Positions 35,743 to 43,427 of a DNA stretch of 64,000 nt are shown here, one piece after another. The DNA is taken from NCBI GenBank assembly GCA_963677885.1, contig OY782500.1:310001-374000 (forward strand). The letters are read 5' to 3'. Each line of letters opens with the position of its first letter. Positions within the stretch are counted from its first letter, which is position 1. The position numbers were made by a program, and so were the translations under genes. Below the pieces are notes generated by a model, which was not told the DNA's origin, searched no databases, and worked only from the letters and a program-made list of their open reading frames with translations. This DNA is from UBA1351 sp963677885 (lineage in GTDB: Bacteria > Bacillota > Clostridia > Lachnospirales > Vallitaleaceae).

Positions 35743-36323
35743 CAATCTTTTTTTATTCGGGAGAAGGCTTCAGGTGTTATACCAAGATAGCTGGCTACTT
35801 GATGTTGAGGCACTCTTTTTAACAGCTTCGGTCTTAATTCAATGAGACTTTTGACACGCTCTTCTGGTGAAAGGGCCGCAAATCCATAATTATTCTCGTT
35901 AACCTGTCCGATCTTTTCAGTCAACATGGATGAAGTCATATTCAAAAGTGCTGGATATCGTTTAAACATCTCATCTTTTTCCACAGTTTCACTGTATATA
36001 AGGAGACTGTCCTCGCCAGCTACTACACTATATTTTGACACCTTATCCTTTATACTTTCATTAAATACATTAACCCATTGACCCTCTTCATAAAACTCAC
36101 TGGTCACCTCATGACCATCTTCATTGATACGGTATTGCCTTAAACAACCAGATATGACAAAAATACAATGCTTAGAAGGATCGCCCTGATACAAAATCAT
36201 AGATCCTTTCTTAAAAGCTTTAAGGGGTAATCCATCAACAATATCCTTTAAATCTTCATCACTAACCTCTACATAACTTTTTAAAAAGTCCAATAAATAC
36301 CCTCGAGCATTTCCACCATCCAT
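35733..36323 (-). CDS. Crp/Fnr-family regulator
   Basis: A 196-residue protein with an N-terminal cyclic-nucleotide-binding fold (LKAFKKGSMILYQGDPSKHC, IFVISGCLRQYRINEDGHEV) and a C-terminal part ending HQVASYLGITPEAFSRIKKD, a helix-turn-helix recognition region. GGAGGGG precedes the ATG. No four-Cys Fe-S pattern, so not an Fnr oxygen sensor by sequence. Its likely targets include the oxidoreductase gene after it; this is inference. Confidence 0.85.
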   Translation of the reverse strand: MDGGNARGYLLDFLKSYVEVSDEDLKDIVDGLPLKAFKKGSMILYQGDPSKHCIFVISGCLRQYRINEDGHEVTSEFYEEGQWVNVFNESIKDKVSKYSVVAGEDSLLIYSETVEKDEMFKRYPALLNMTSSMLTEKIGQVNENNYGFAALSPEERVKSLIELRPKLLKRVPQHQVASYLGITPEAFSRIKKDWKH

Positions 36324-36393
36324 ACTTCCCCTCCTTCAACTTACTTCATCCATCACATAGGGTCTTAAGTCTATTCTATTAACTATAACTACT

Positions 36394-36399
36394 ATTATA
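36394..36399 (-). promoter_or_regulatory. Possible -10 box of the Crp-like gene
   Basis: TATAAT on the minus strand about 70 nt before the start codon; I see no clear -35 at the right distance, as might be expected for an activator-dependent promoter. Confidence 0.35.
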
Positions 36400-36496
36400 C
36401 TATAAACTTAAAATTTGGAATGCCCCAATTATACAACCCTCACCCTATTTATGCCAATGCAATGCAGCATAAATAGGGACAACCAGCGGAACCGAA

Positions 36497-36714
36497 AAAG
36501 CAAGTGATTTTAAGAGCTATACCTAAAAGCAACCCTAGGGGACCCTGCATATGAGGATGGGTTTTTGATCACTGGACTAGATAGGGCTAAGCTTCTAAAA
36601 TACTTTTTAGTCGCTTAGCCCTATCTAGTTCTGGGATCAACCCTCCCGCCTGGTATGCAGGGTTTCATAGGGTTTGTCTTTCAGGAATATCCCGCTCTTA
36701 AAATCACTTACTTT
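36497..36714. repeat. 218-nt rod-like palindromic element, diverged copy C
   Basis: Exactly 218 nt like copies A and B, with the same order of stems but different stem sequences: AAGTGATTTTAAGAGC/GCTCTTAAAATCACTT (16 bp perfect), CCCTAGG..ACCCTGCATA with its partner, TTGATC, CTAGATAGGGCTAAGC (16 bp perfect), tip CTAAAA/TTTTTAG. Conserved pieces: TACCTAAAAGCAA, GGGTTTTTGA, CACTGGA, CTCCCGCC, TGTCTTTCAGG. It ends 9 nt after the metY stop codon. Confidence 0.85.
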
Positions 36715-36722
36715 GAACCGTC

Positions 36723-38003
36723 TTACAAAAGACTCAATGCATGCTCCAAATCACCAATCAAATCATCAGCATCCTCAATACCTACTGACAGACGGATCAT
36801 ATCTGGTTGAATGCCTGCCGCAATCATATCTTCTTCTGACAACTGCTGGTGAGTTGTGGAAGCCGGATGGATAACCAGGGATTTAGCATCTGCAACATTG
36901 GCAAGAAGACTGAAAAGCTCTAGGGAGTTGATGAAGGTTTTAGCTGCATCAAATCCGGCCTTTAAACCGAATGTAAAGATGGCACCTTGGCCTTTTGGCA
37001 GGTATTTCTGTGCCAAATCGTAGTATGGACTGGATTCAAGTCCTGGATGGTTGACATAGGATACCTTTTCGTGATTCTGAAGGTACTTGGCAATCTTCAG
37101 GGAGTTGTCTGAGTGACGCTGTACACGAAGGGACAGGGTTTCAAGACCTTGAAGAAGAAGGAATGCGTTAAAAGGACTGATGCAGGCTCCTGTATCACGA
37201 AGAAGGGTTACTCTAAGTTTGACAATAAAAGCTGCTGCACCTATATCTCTGGTATAAACGATTCCATGGTAGGAAGGATCAGGCTCTGTGAACTCAGGGA
37301 ATCTTCCACTAGCTGCCCAATCGAAGTTGCCTGAATCTACAACGACACCGCCGATTGAAGTACCGTGACCGCCAATGTACTTGGTTGCCGAATGAACAAC
37401 AATATCTGCACCATGTTCGAAAGGACGGATCAGATAAGGAGTACCAAAGGTATTGTCCACGATTAGAGGAAGGCCGTTTTCGTGGGCAATGGCGGCAATA
37501 GCTTCAAGGTCAGCCACATTTGCTCTAGGGTTACCTATAGTCTCAACATAGAGGGCCTTGGTCTTGTCGGTGATTGCACCTCGGTAGTTCTCTGGATTTT
37601 CAGGATCCACAAAAATAGTCTTAATACCTAACTTAGGCAGTGAATTTCTAAAGAGGTTATGGGTTCCACCATAAAGGGTGTTGGCTGCAACAATTTCATC
37701 ACCTGTTCCGGCTATGTTAAGAATTGCGTAGTTGATAGCTGCAGAACCAGAGGCTACAGCAAGAGCTCCTACTCCACCTTCCAAGGCTGCCAGACGTTTT
37801 TCAAGGACATCTGTTGTTGGGTTCATGATTCTTGTGTAAATGTTACCCGGTTCTTTAAGGGCAAACAAATCTGCTGCATGATCATAGTCTCTAAAATTAT
37901 AAGATGTTGTCTGATAAATAGGTACTGCCCTTGAACCAGTTGTCGGGTCAGGTTCCTGACCTGCGTGTAATTGTAATGTATCAAAGTTATAGTTTTTTTC
38001 CAT
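36723..38003 (-). CDS. metY: O-acetylhomoserine sulfhydrylase-type PLP enzyme
   Basis: A 426-residue Cys/Met-metabolism PLP enzyme. FDTLQLHAGQEPDPTTGSRA and VPIYQTTSYNFRD start the fold; the PLP lysine lies in VVHSATKYIGGHGTSIGG. The length and N-terminal HAGQ form fit O-acetylhomoserine aminocarboxypropyltransferase, which makes homocysteine from O-acetylhomoserine and sulfide. The ATG at 38003 is chosen for AAGGAGAA before it and lies within the end of the Rrf2 gene. Confidence 0.92.
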   Translation of the reverse strand: MEKNYNFDTLQLHAGQEPDPTTGSRAVPIYQTTSYNFRDYDHAADLFALKEPGNIYTRIMNPTTDVLEKRLAALEGGVGALAVASGSAAINYAILNIAGTGDEIVAANTLYGGTHNLFRNSLPKLGIKTIFVDPENPENYRGAITDKTKALYVETIGNPRANVADLEAIAAIAHENGLPLIVDNTFGTPYLIRPFEHGADIVVHSATKYIGGHGTSIGGVVVDSGNFDWAASGRFPEFTEPDPSYHGIVYTRDIGAAAFIVKLRVTLLRDTGACISPFNAFLLLQGLETLSLRVQRHSDNSLKIAKYLQNHEKVSYVNHPGLESSPYYDLAQKYLPKGQGAIFTFGLKAGFDAAKTFINSLELFSLLANVADAKSLVIHPASTTHQQLSEEDMIAAGIQPDMIRLSVGIEDADDLIGDLEHALSLL

Positions 38004-38430
38004 TGGGATTCTCCTTTTCAAGATCGAACTCGCTGACAAGATCTGACAAGCTTAAGGATTCCAGCTGGTTGACAACATTGTCATTCAGCTTCTTCCAAAC
38101 ATTTCTGGCAAGACACTGGTCTGTTCGTAAACAGTTGTCTTCAGACTCTTCATCCAGACAGGGGACTACATTAATCTCACCTTCTACGGCAGTAATAATG
38201 TCCAGTACTGAAATTGACTCAAGGTCCTTAGCCAAAAAATAGCCTCCACCTACTCCACGTACACTTGTTACTATTCCGGCTTTCCTAAGCTCCATGAAGA
38301 GCTGCCGTAAGTAGTTTTCTGACAAATCCAGGTCACCTGCGATTTGTTTAAGGGATATATGCTGCTCTTTAGTAGCGACCAGCTCCATCAGTGCACTGAT
38401 GGCGTAGTTTCCTCTGGTTGTTAATTTCAT
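37987..38430 (-). CDS. Rrf2-family regulator (CymR/IscR type)
   Basis: A 147-residue Rrf2 protein with N-terminal winged helix (KLTTRGNYAISALMELVATK, QIAGDLDLSENYLRQLFMEL, GVGGGYFLAKDLESISVLDI). It has three cysteines (C91, C100, C106) in the region where IscR binds an Fe-S cluster, spaced differently from IscR. Overlapping metY by 17 nt suggests control of cysteine/methionine synthesis as with CymR. Sensor type is uncertain. Confidence 0.88.
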   Translation of the reverse strand: MKLTTRGNYAISALMELVATKEQHISLKQIAGDLDLSENYLRQLFMELRKAGIVTSVRGVGGGYFLAKDLESISVLDIITAVEGEINVVPCLDEESEDNCLRTDQCLARNVWKKLNDNVVNQLESLSLSDLVSEFDLEKENPNGKKL

Positions 38431-38443
38431 AATACCACCTAAT

Positions 38444-38515
38444 CATTAGTGTTTTAGTAGGATTTATCACATCATATCAGAGGCGACCTACACTGTCAAG
38501 AAAAAACACTATAGT
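38444..38515 (-). promoter_or_regulatory. Strong promoter and likely operator of the rrf2-metY unit
   Basis: Minus strand: TTGACA at 38499-38494, 17-nt spacer, TATGAT at 38476-38471 with the TG of an extended -10. A TAAAACACTAAT motif just after the start site and an inverted ATAGTGTTTT just before the -35 flank the promoter and are candidate binding sites for the Rrf2 protein. Confidence 0.7.
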
Positions 38516-38648
38516 TTTTCTTTATCTTATTATAGTTTCAACCTATTGCAATCCGCCTTACTTAAGAATAATCTATTAGTCATATAATACAGGAAGTCCA
38601 TAGATCCAATACAAGCTTATTCTACAAGTCAAGAACCTGGAAATAGGC

Positions 38649-38680
38649 AAAAAAGGCTGATTACATATATGCAATCAGCC
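38649..38680 (-). terminator. Intrinsic terminator after nrdR
   Basis: Minus strand: GGCTGATT-GCATATATGT-AATCAGCC followed by TTTTTT, 6 nt after the nrdR stop codon. Confidence 0.88.
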
Positions 38681-38686
38681 CTTTGA

Positions 38687-39142
38687 TTAATCTTCTTTGA
38701 GTATCTTTTTCAGTTCATCCATAAATGTATTTACATCTTTAAATTCACGATAGACAGAAGCAAATCTAACATAGGCCACTTCATCAAGGTCTTTCAACCG
38801 CTCCATGACTAACTCACCGATATAGGTTGAGTCAATTTCCTTCTTAAGTGTATTATACAGACTATTCTCTATGGAATCAATAACACTGTCAATCTGTCCC
38901 ATAGAAACCGGCCGTTTATGGCAGGACCTAATGACACCTGACAAGAGCTTATCTCTTGAATAGGGTTCACGGGAGTGATCTTTCTTAATGACAATAAGCG
39001 GTGCACTTTCCACCGTTTCATAAGTAGTAAAGCGTCGGTTACAAGACTCACACTGTCTCCTTCTTCGAATGGCGTTCTGCTCTTCTGAAGGTCTGGAGTC
39101 AATAACTTTGATGACTTCACTACTGCAATAAGGACACTTCAT
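38687..39142 (-). CDS. nrdR: Ribonucleotide reductase repressor NrdR
   Basis: NrdR of 151 residues. N-terminal zinc ribbon (MKCPYCSSEVIKVIDSRPSE, then QCESCNRRFTTYE) and an ATP-cone domain (VIKKDHSREPYSRDKLLSGV). It represses ribonucleotide reductase genes when dATP is high. AGGAGGGG precedes the ATG. It follows ftsZ by 20 nt and is likely in the same transcript. Confidence 0.96.
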   Translation of the reverse strand: MKCPYCSSEVIKVIDSRPSEEQNAIRRRRQCESCNRRFTTYETVESAPLIVIKKDHSREPYSRDKLLSGVIRSCHKRPVSMGQIDSVIDSIENSLYNTLKKEIDSTYIGELVMERLKDLDEVAYVRFASVYREFKDVNTFMDELKKILKED

Positions 39143-39162
39143 AAACCCCTCCTAAAAATACA

Positions 39163-40389
39163 TTATAATTTCTTTCTCTGTTGTAAAAACTCCGGAATCT
39201 CTATTTTACCGTAGCTTGGACTGTCAGGCTTAAGAGCCGGTGTAGCCGGTTCTGAACCGATGGCGATCTTGTCTCCACTTGAAGCTACAGGTTCTGACGT
39301 CTTGTCTTCTACAGGTTCTTGGCCTGTCTGTGAACCTGTTGGCGCCTGGCTGCTTGTAGTAGCTTGACTTGCCACTGGTTCTTTTGCTTTAGCCTGACTT
39401 GGGTATGAAGCAGCTGGAGATACGAAATTCTCATCTTCTTCAAAACCCGTAGCTATAACTGTAACGATGATCTGGTCTTCCAATGACTCATCAATAGACT
39501 GGCCATAGATAACATTGGCATTATTGCCGGCAGCTTCCTGAATTAACTGGATAGCATCATTGGCATCAAACATAGACATGTTGGAGTCACCGGAGATATT
39601 AATCAACATATGGCGGGCTCCATCAATGGTTGTTTCAAGCAATGGACTTGAAATAGCAAGTCTTGCAGCTTCTTCCGCTTTGGTATCACCAAAGGCGCTA
39701 CCAACACCGATATGAGCTACACCCTTATTGGACATAACCGTTGCCACATCAGCAAAGTCCAGGTTAATGATACCTGGTGTATAAATAAGGTCAGAAATAC
39801 CCTGAACACCTTGTTGCAGGATTTCGTCCGCCTTCTTAAAAGCATCTCTCATGGTTGTACGTCTGTCGATAACACTTAAAAGCTTCTGGTTAGGAATGAC
39901 AATCAAAGTATCCACATACCTCTGCAATTCACCGATACCCAGCATAGCATTACTCATTCTTGCCCTACCTTCAAAATCAAAAGGCTTGGTAACGACGCCT
40001 ACAGTCAGTATTTCCATTTCCCTGGCAAGTGATGCAATAACAGGAGCAGCCCCTGTACCTGTTCCACCACCCATACCTGCAGTAATGAAAACCATGTCTG
40101 CACCTTTGACCATCTGGGCTAACTCATCACGACTTTCTTCTGCAGCCTTAAGACCGATTTCAGGCTTGGCACCTGCTCCCAATCCGCGGGTTAATTTTTC
40201 ACCTATTTGAATCTTGGTTGGTGCCTTTGAATATTGTAAAGCCTGTGCATCTGTGTTGACTGCTACAAAATCCACACCTTCCAATTGTCCGTCAATCATT
40301 CTGTTTACGGCATTATTACCACCGCCGCCTACACCAACTACAAGTATCTTGGCTGATGTGTTGTGTTCATTCATCTTAATTTCCAACAA
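39163..40389 (-). CDS. ftsZ: Cell division protein FtsZ (TTG start)
   Basis: FtsZ of 408 residues. GTP-binding signature FITAGMGGGTGTGAAPVIAS and T7-loop region NLDFADVATVMSNKGVAHIG are intact. A Ser/Thr/Ala/Gln-rich linker (about residues 325-390) ends in the conserved tail peptide IEIPEFLQQRKKL. TTG at 40389 (MLEIKMNEHN) has GGAGG 7 nt before it; an ATG five codons later is possible but has a poorer site. Confidence 0.97.
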   Translation of the reverse strand: MLEIKMNEHNTSAKILVVGVGGGGNNAVNRMIDGQLEGVDFVAVNTDAQALQYSKAPTKIQIGEKLTRGLGAGAKPEIGLKAAEESRDELAQMVKGADMVFITAGMGGGTGTGAAPVIASLAREMEILTVGVVTKPFDFEGRARMSNAMLGIGELQRYVDTLIVIPNQKLLSVIDRRTTMRDAFKKADEILQQGVQGISDLIYTPGIINLDFADVATVMSNKGVAHIGVGSAFGDTKAEEAARLAISSPLLETTIDGARHMLINISGDSNMSMFDANDAIQLIQEAAGNNANVIYGQSIDESLEDQIIVTVIATGFEEDENFVSPAASYPSQAKAKEPVASQATTSSQAPTGSQTGQEPVEDKTSEPVASSGDKIAIGSEPATPALKPDSPSYGKIEIPEFLQQRKKL

Positions 40390-40414
40390 TGTGTATCCTC
40401 CTCACGATAATAAC

Positions 40415-40451
40415 TAGGAAAGCAGTCTTTCCTACACAGAAGCCATGCTTC
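40415..40451 (-). other. Two hairpins in the ftsZ leader
   Basis: Minus strand: GAAGC-ATG-GCTTC (40451-40439) followed by TAGGAAAG-ACTG-CTTTCCTA (40434-40415), ending 13 nt before GGAGG. They may protect or regulate the mRNA. Confidence 0.5.
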
Positions 40452-40482
40452 ACTTAACGTGTATTTGATATTCCCTAGTCAT

Positions 40483-40511
40483 AGTATAAGTATTTTAATC
40501 ATTTTTTGCAA
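40483..40511 (-). promoter_or_regulatory. Promoter of ftsZ
   Basis: Minus strand: TTGCAA at 40511-40506, 17-nt spacer, TATACT at 40488-40483. The leader is about 90 nt. It gives ftsZ-nrdR a promoter apart from the upstream division cluster. Confidence 0.65.
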
Positions 40512-40600
40512 GTGATAAATATACAATATATGCTAATTTTCATGATTTTGTTCGCAATATATTGTGTTTTAAAAAAATTATAGTTCTAAAGTCTGATGTA

Positions 40601-41305
40601 TCAGTCACCCTCAAAAAATATGTCATGGTCAATGTCTTCAACATAAAGGGTTCCCGTCTTATCTTCAGGTAAGACTTTGAGAATCTCAGCAATGGCTTTT
40701 GATTTGGCATCCATCTTGCTGGAGTCCCCAATCCGCACTTCCAGTCCCCTTATCATTAGGATAATATCACTAGCTTCCCTATATCGAAAGTCTATCCATT
40801 CCAGGGGAAGATCAAAGGCTTTTGTTGAAGAGTATATGCTTTCTATGGCCTTAATAATGTCCTGGGATACATCAAGAGGTTCCATAGTCGTAAAGGATTC
40901 CAGCTCAATTCCTGTAATCATGGGTTTTCCTTCATCTAAAGCGGATGTGTAATCGATGATGTAGCCTTCTCTGTCCAGACAAAGATATTGACCCATAAAT
41001 TCAACATAGCCGATAATTTCTTTTTCCTTAATGATGATTTCCACATGCTTAAGATCTTTTTTTACAATTTCAAGCCGGTCAATATATCCCTTGTTTTCTA
41101 TGGTAACAGTCTGGTTCAATAATAAGTCAAGTACTGAGTCAGTATCACTAAGACCTGTCAATTCAAGGATCTCAGCCCTTGAGTAATGTTCATTTCCACT
41201 TACCTTTATAGAGTCAATAATTGTCGTTGATAAGAAAAAAAGGATAACAAAGACCAGGAAAATAAGTCCACCAATGGATAGGACCAGTCTTAAAGTCCTA
41301 TTCAT
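40601..41305 (-). CDS. ftsQ: Cell division protein FtsQ/DivIB
   Basis: A 234-residue protein with one N-terminal membrane helix (LVLSIGGLIFLVFVILFFLS), a POTRA domain (SIKVSGNEHYSRAEILELTG) and the FtsQ beta domain (YVEFMGQYLCLDREGYIIDY). It belongs to the divisome FtsQ-FtsL complex. It overlaps the end of ftsW by 8 nt. Confidence 0.9.
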   Translation of the reverse strand: MNRTLRLVLSIGGLIFLVFVILFFLSTTIIDSIKVSGNEHYSRAEILELTGLSDTDSVLDLLLNQTVTIENKGYIDRLEIVKKDLKHVEIIIKEKEIIGYVEFMGQYLCLDREGYIIDYTSALDEGKPMITGIELESFTTMEPLDVSQDIIKAIESIYSSTKAFDLPLEWIDFRYREASDIILMIRGLEVRIGDSSKMDAKSKAIAEILKVLPEDKTGTLYVEDIDHDIFFEGD

Positions 41306-42455
41306 AAGCGTCTCCTCCCAAGTGAGCTTCCACCCGGTTATGTCTACTGATGTTGAGGACCAAACCTATCTCCATAAAGAAAACAATAAGAGACGATCCA
41401 CCATAACTGATAAAGGGCAGTCCCATTCCTGTTACCGGCAAAAGAGCCAGTGCAACACCAATATTGATAAAAGCCTGAACACCAATATGGGCCATAACAC
41501 CAATGCCAATAAGAAAATGATTCATGGACTTGGCTTCCAGTGCAATCTGTGCGATGCGGTACAAAAGAATGACATATAGGAGGACAATGGCTACTCCACC
41601 AAAAAGTCCAAGTTCTTCACATATAATGGCAAAAATTATGTCATTATGGGCTTCTGAGATATAACCAACCTTCTGTATGCTCTGGCCAAGACCGATCCCA
41701 GTAAGACCACCGGATCCGATGGCATATAAGGCCTGAATGGTTTGTCTGCCGTCCCCTAAAGGGTCACTCCATGGTCCGTCGAGAAAGGTTTTAATCCTTT
41801 GGACACGGTAACCAATCCTAAAGACGAAAAAGGAACCCAGTCCTGCAAGAAAAACACCGAAAAAGATCATACGTATAGTATCTCTATAGGCAATAAAGAT
41901 CATACTTCCGCAAATCACAGCAATAACGAAGGCTGAACTTAAGTCTTCCTGGGCAACCAAACCAAGGGGCATTGCTATAAGTACAAAAAGAATAACCAGA
42001 ACTTTGCCCTTGGTCAGATATTTTTTGAACTTGGTTAAAAGAAAGCCCAAAACCAAAATCAAAATGAATTTTGCCAGCTCTGAGGGTTGGAGATTAAATC
42101 CACCAATGGATATCCACCGTTTAGCTCCTTTGATTGTCGTGCCCATAATGAGAACTCCCACGAGAAGGGCCATGGTTCCTACATAGCCAATACCAAGAAA
42201 ACGGTTGATGAAGACCAATTGAAATCTGGATAGGATCCACATGAGGATTAAGCCGATGACAGCAAAGACACCTTGTCTAATATAAGGCTCTGACCAGCCT
42301 CCCCCACTCACTGTATAGAAACTGGAGGAATAAACCATAACAATTCCAAAGACCGTTAAAAAGAGTACAATGAAAATAATGGTATAGTCTGTAGGCAGAT
42401 TCATTAAAAATTCGTTATAAGGTTTTCTTTTTATTTTCCTTACGTCTTGATCCAT
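41298..42455 (-). CDS. ftsW: SEDS peptidoglycan polymerase FtsW
   Basis: A 385-residue SEDS-family glycosyltransferase with about ten membrane helices. WISIGGFNLQPSELAKFILI and the C-terminal LPFISYGGSSLIVFFMEIGL are family signatures. It works with the penicillin-binding protein encoded upstream. Because SpoVE has the same fold, a sporulation role cannot be excluded; the position before ftsQ-ftsZ favours FtsW. Confidence 0.9.
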   Translation of the reverse strand: MDQDVRKIKRKPYNEFLMNLPTDYTIIFIVLFLTVFGIVMVYSSSFYTVSGGGWSEPYIRQGVFAVIGLILMWILSRFQLVFINRFLGIGYVGTMALLVGVLIMGTTIKGAKRWISIGGFNLQPSELAKFILILVLGFLLTKFKKYLTKGKVLVILFVLIAMPLGLVAQEDLSSAFVIAVICGSMIFIAYRDTIRMIFFGVFLAGLGSFFVFRIGYRVQRIKTFLDGPWSDPLGDGRQTIQALYAIGSGGLTGIGLGQSIQKVGYISEAHNDIIFAIICEELGLFGGVAIVLLYVILLYRIAQIALEAKSMNHFLIGIGVMAHIGVQAFINIGVALALLPVTGMGLPFISYGGSSLIVFFMEIGLVLNISRHNRVEAHLGGDAYE

Positions 42456-42471
42456 ACTCTCATCCCTAATC

Positions 42472-43425
42472 TTACAGCGCCAAGAAGGCGATTAAACTCA
42501 TAATTATGGTAATCGTTGTAAAGTATACAACAACCCGTGTTTCCGACATCCCCTTAAGTTCAAAATGATGATGTATAGGGGCCATCTTAAAGAAACGCTT
42601 GCCTGTTTTTTTGAAGTAACCTACCTGGATTATGACTGATAAGGTCTCCATCAGATATATAAGGCCAAATAACAAAATAAACACCGAAGTTTTGGTTATG
42701 AGGGCCTGGGCCGCAACAAATCCGCCAAGGGCAAGAGATCCTGTGTCTCCCATAAAAACCTTGGCCGGATAGGCATTCAGCATTAAAAATCCTAATAAGC
42801 TTCCTAAAACGATGGCCGCATAAAGGCCACCGGTAAAACCATATACGATGGAGATCATCACGAAGAAAAATGCCACCACACTGGTTACACTGGTTGCCAG
42901 TCCGTCTAACCCATCGGTAAGGTTTACTCCGTTTACCGTTCCTAAAATCACAATAAACATGAATGGAATAAAGGCGTATCCTAGATCAATTCTACCACCA
43001 TAGGTAAAGGGAATAATAATATCTGTTCCAAGGTCTTTAACAAAGACCATATATATTAAAAATCCTAAAGTTACAATAAATTGAAGGGCAAGTTTCTGGT
43101 AAGCCTTTAGTCCCTCAGATTGCTTTTTGACAACCTTTAAATAGTCATCCATAAAACCGACTATACCAAATCCCAAGGTTACAAAAAGAGTTGGAAATGC
43201 CGTCTTGTCATTAACCCCAAAAATAAGGGTTGAAAGGATAATAGCACCAATGAATATGAGTCCACCCATAGTTGGTGTACCCTGTTTCTTCAGATGGCTT
43301 TCCGGTCCGTCGTCTCTTACATACTGGCCAAATTTAAGTTTGGCAAGAACCGGGAGCAAGCGGGGTCCAATCATGGCAGATATGAGAAACCCCACGATTA
43401 TTGCTAGAATTAATTGATTAGTCAT
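42472..43425 (-). CDS. mraY: Phospho-MurNAc-pentapeptide transferase MraY
   Basis: MraY of 317 residues with ten predicted membrane helices. Motifs KKQGTPTMGGLIFIGAI, FGIVGFMDDYLKVVKKQSEG, NLTDGLDGLATSVTSV, AYPAKVFMGDTGSLALGGF and MAPIHHHFELKG are all present. It makes lipid I. It lies 2 nt after murE. Confidence 0.97.
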   Translation of the reverse strand: MTNQLILAIIVGFLISAMIGPRLLPVLAKLKFGQYVRDDGPESHLKKQGTPTMGGLIFIGAIILSTLIFGVNDKTAFPTLFVTLGFGIVGFMDDYLKVVKKQSEGLKAYQKLALQFIVTLGFLIYMVFVKDLGTDIIIPFTYGGRIDLGYAFIPFMFIVILGTVNGVNLTDGLDGLATSVTSVVAFFFVMISIVYGFTGGLYAAIVLGSLLGFLMLNAYPAKVFMGDTGSLALGGFVAAQALITKTSVFILLFGLIYLMETLSVIIQVGYFKKTGKRFFKMAPIHHHFELKGMSETRVVVYFTTITIIMSLIAFLAL

Positions 43426-43427
43426 AT

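Noticed and set aside
30395..36714. The 218-nt elements as true integron attC sites
   Set aside because: I could not find the attC core (GTTRRRY with its partner) or an integrase gene; the elements are also longer than usual attC sites. The gene-end position is kept as an observation only.
40390..40600. Riboswitch or T-box in the ftsZ leader
   Set aside because: Two small hairpins are present but no T-box (TGGNACCGCG) sequence or known aptamer motif.
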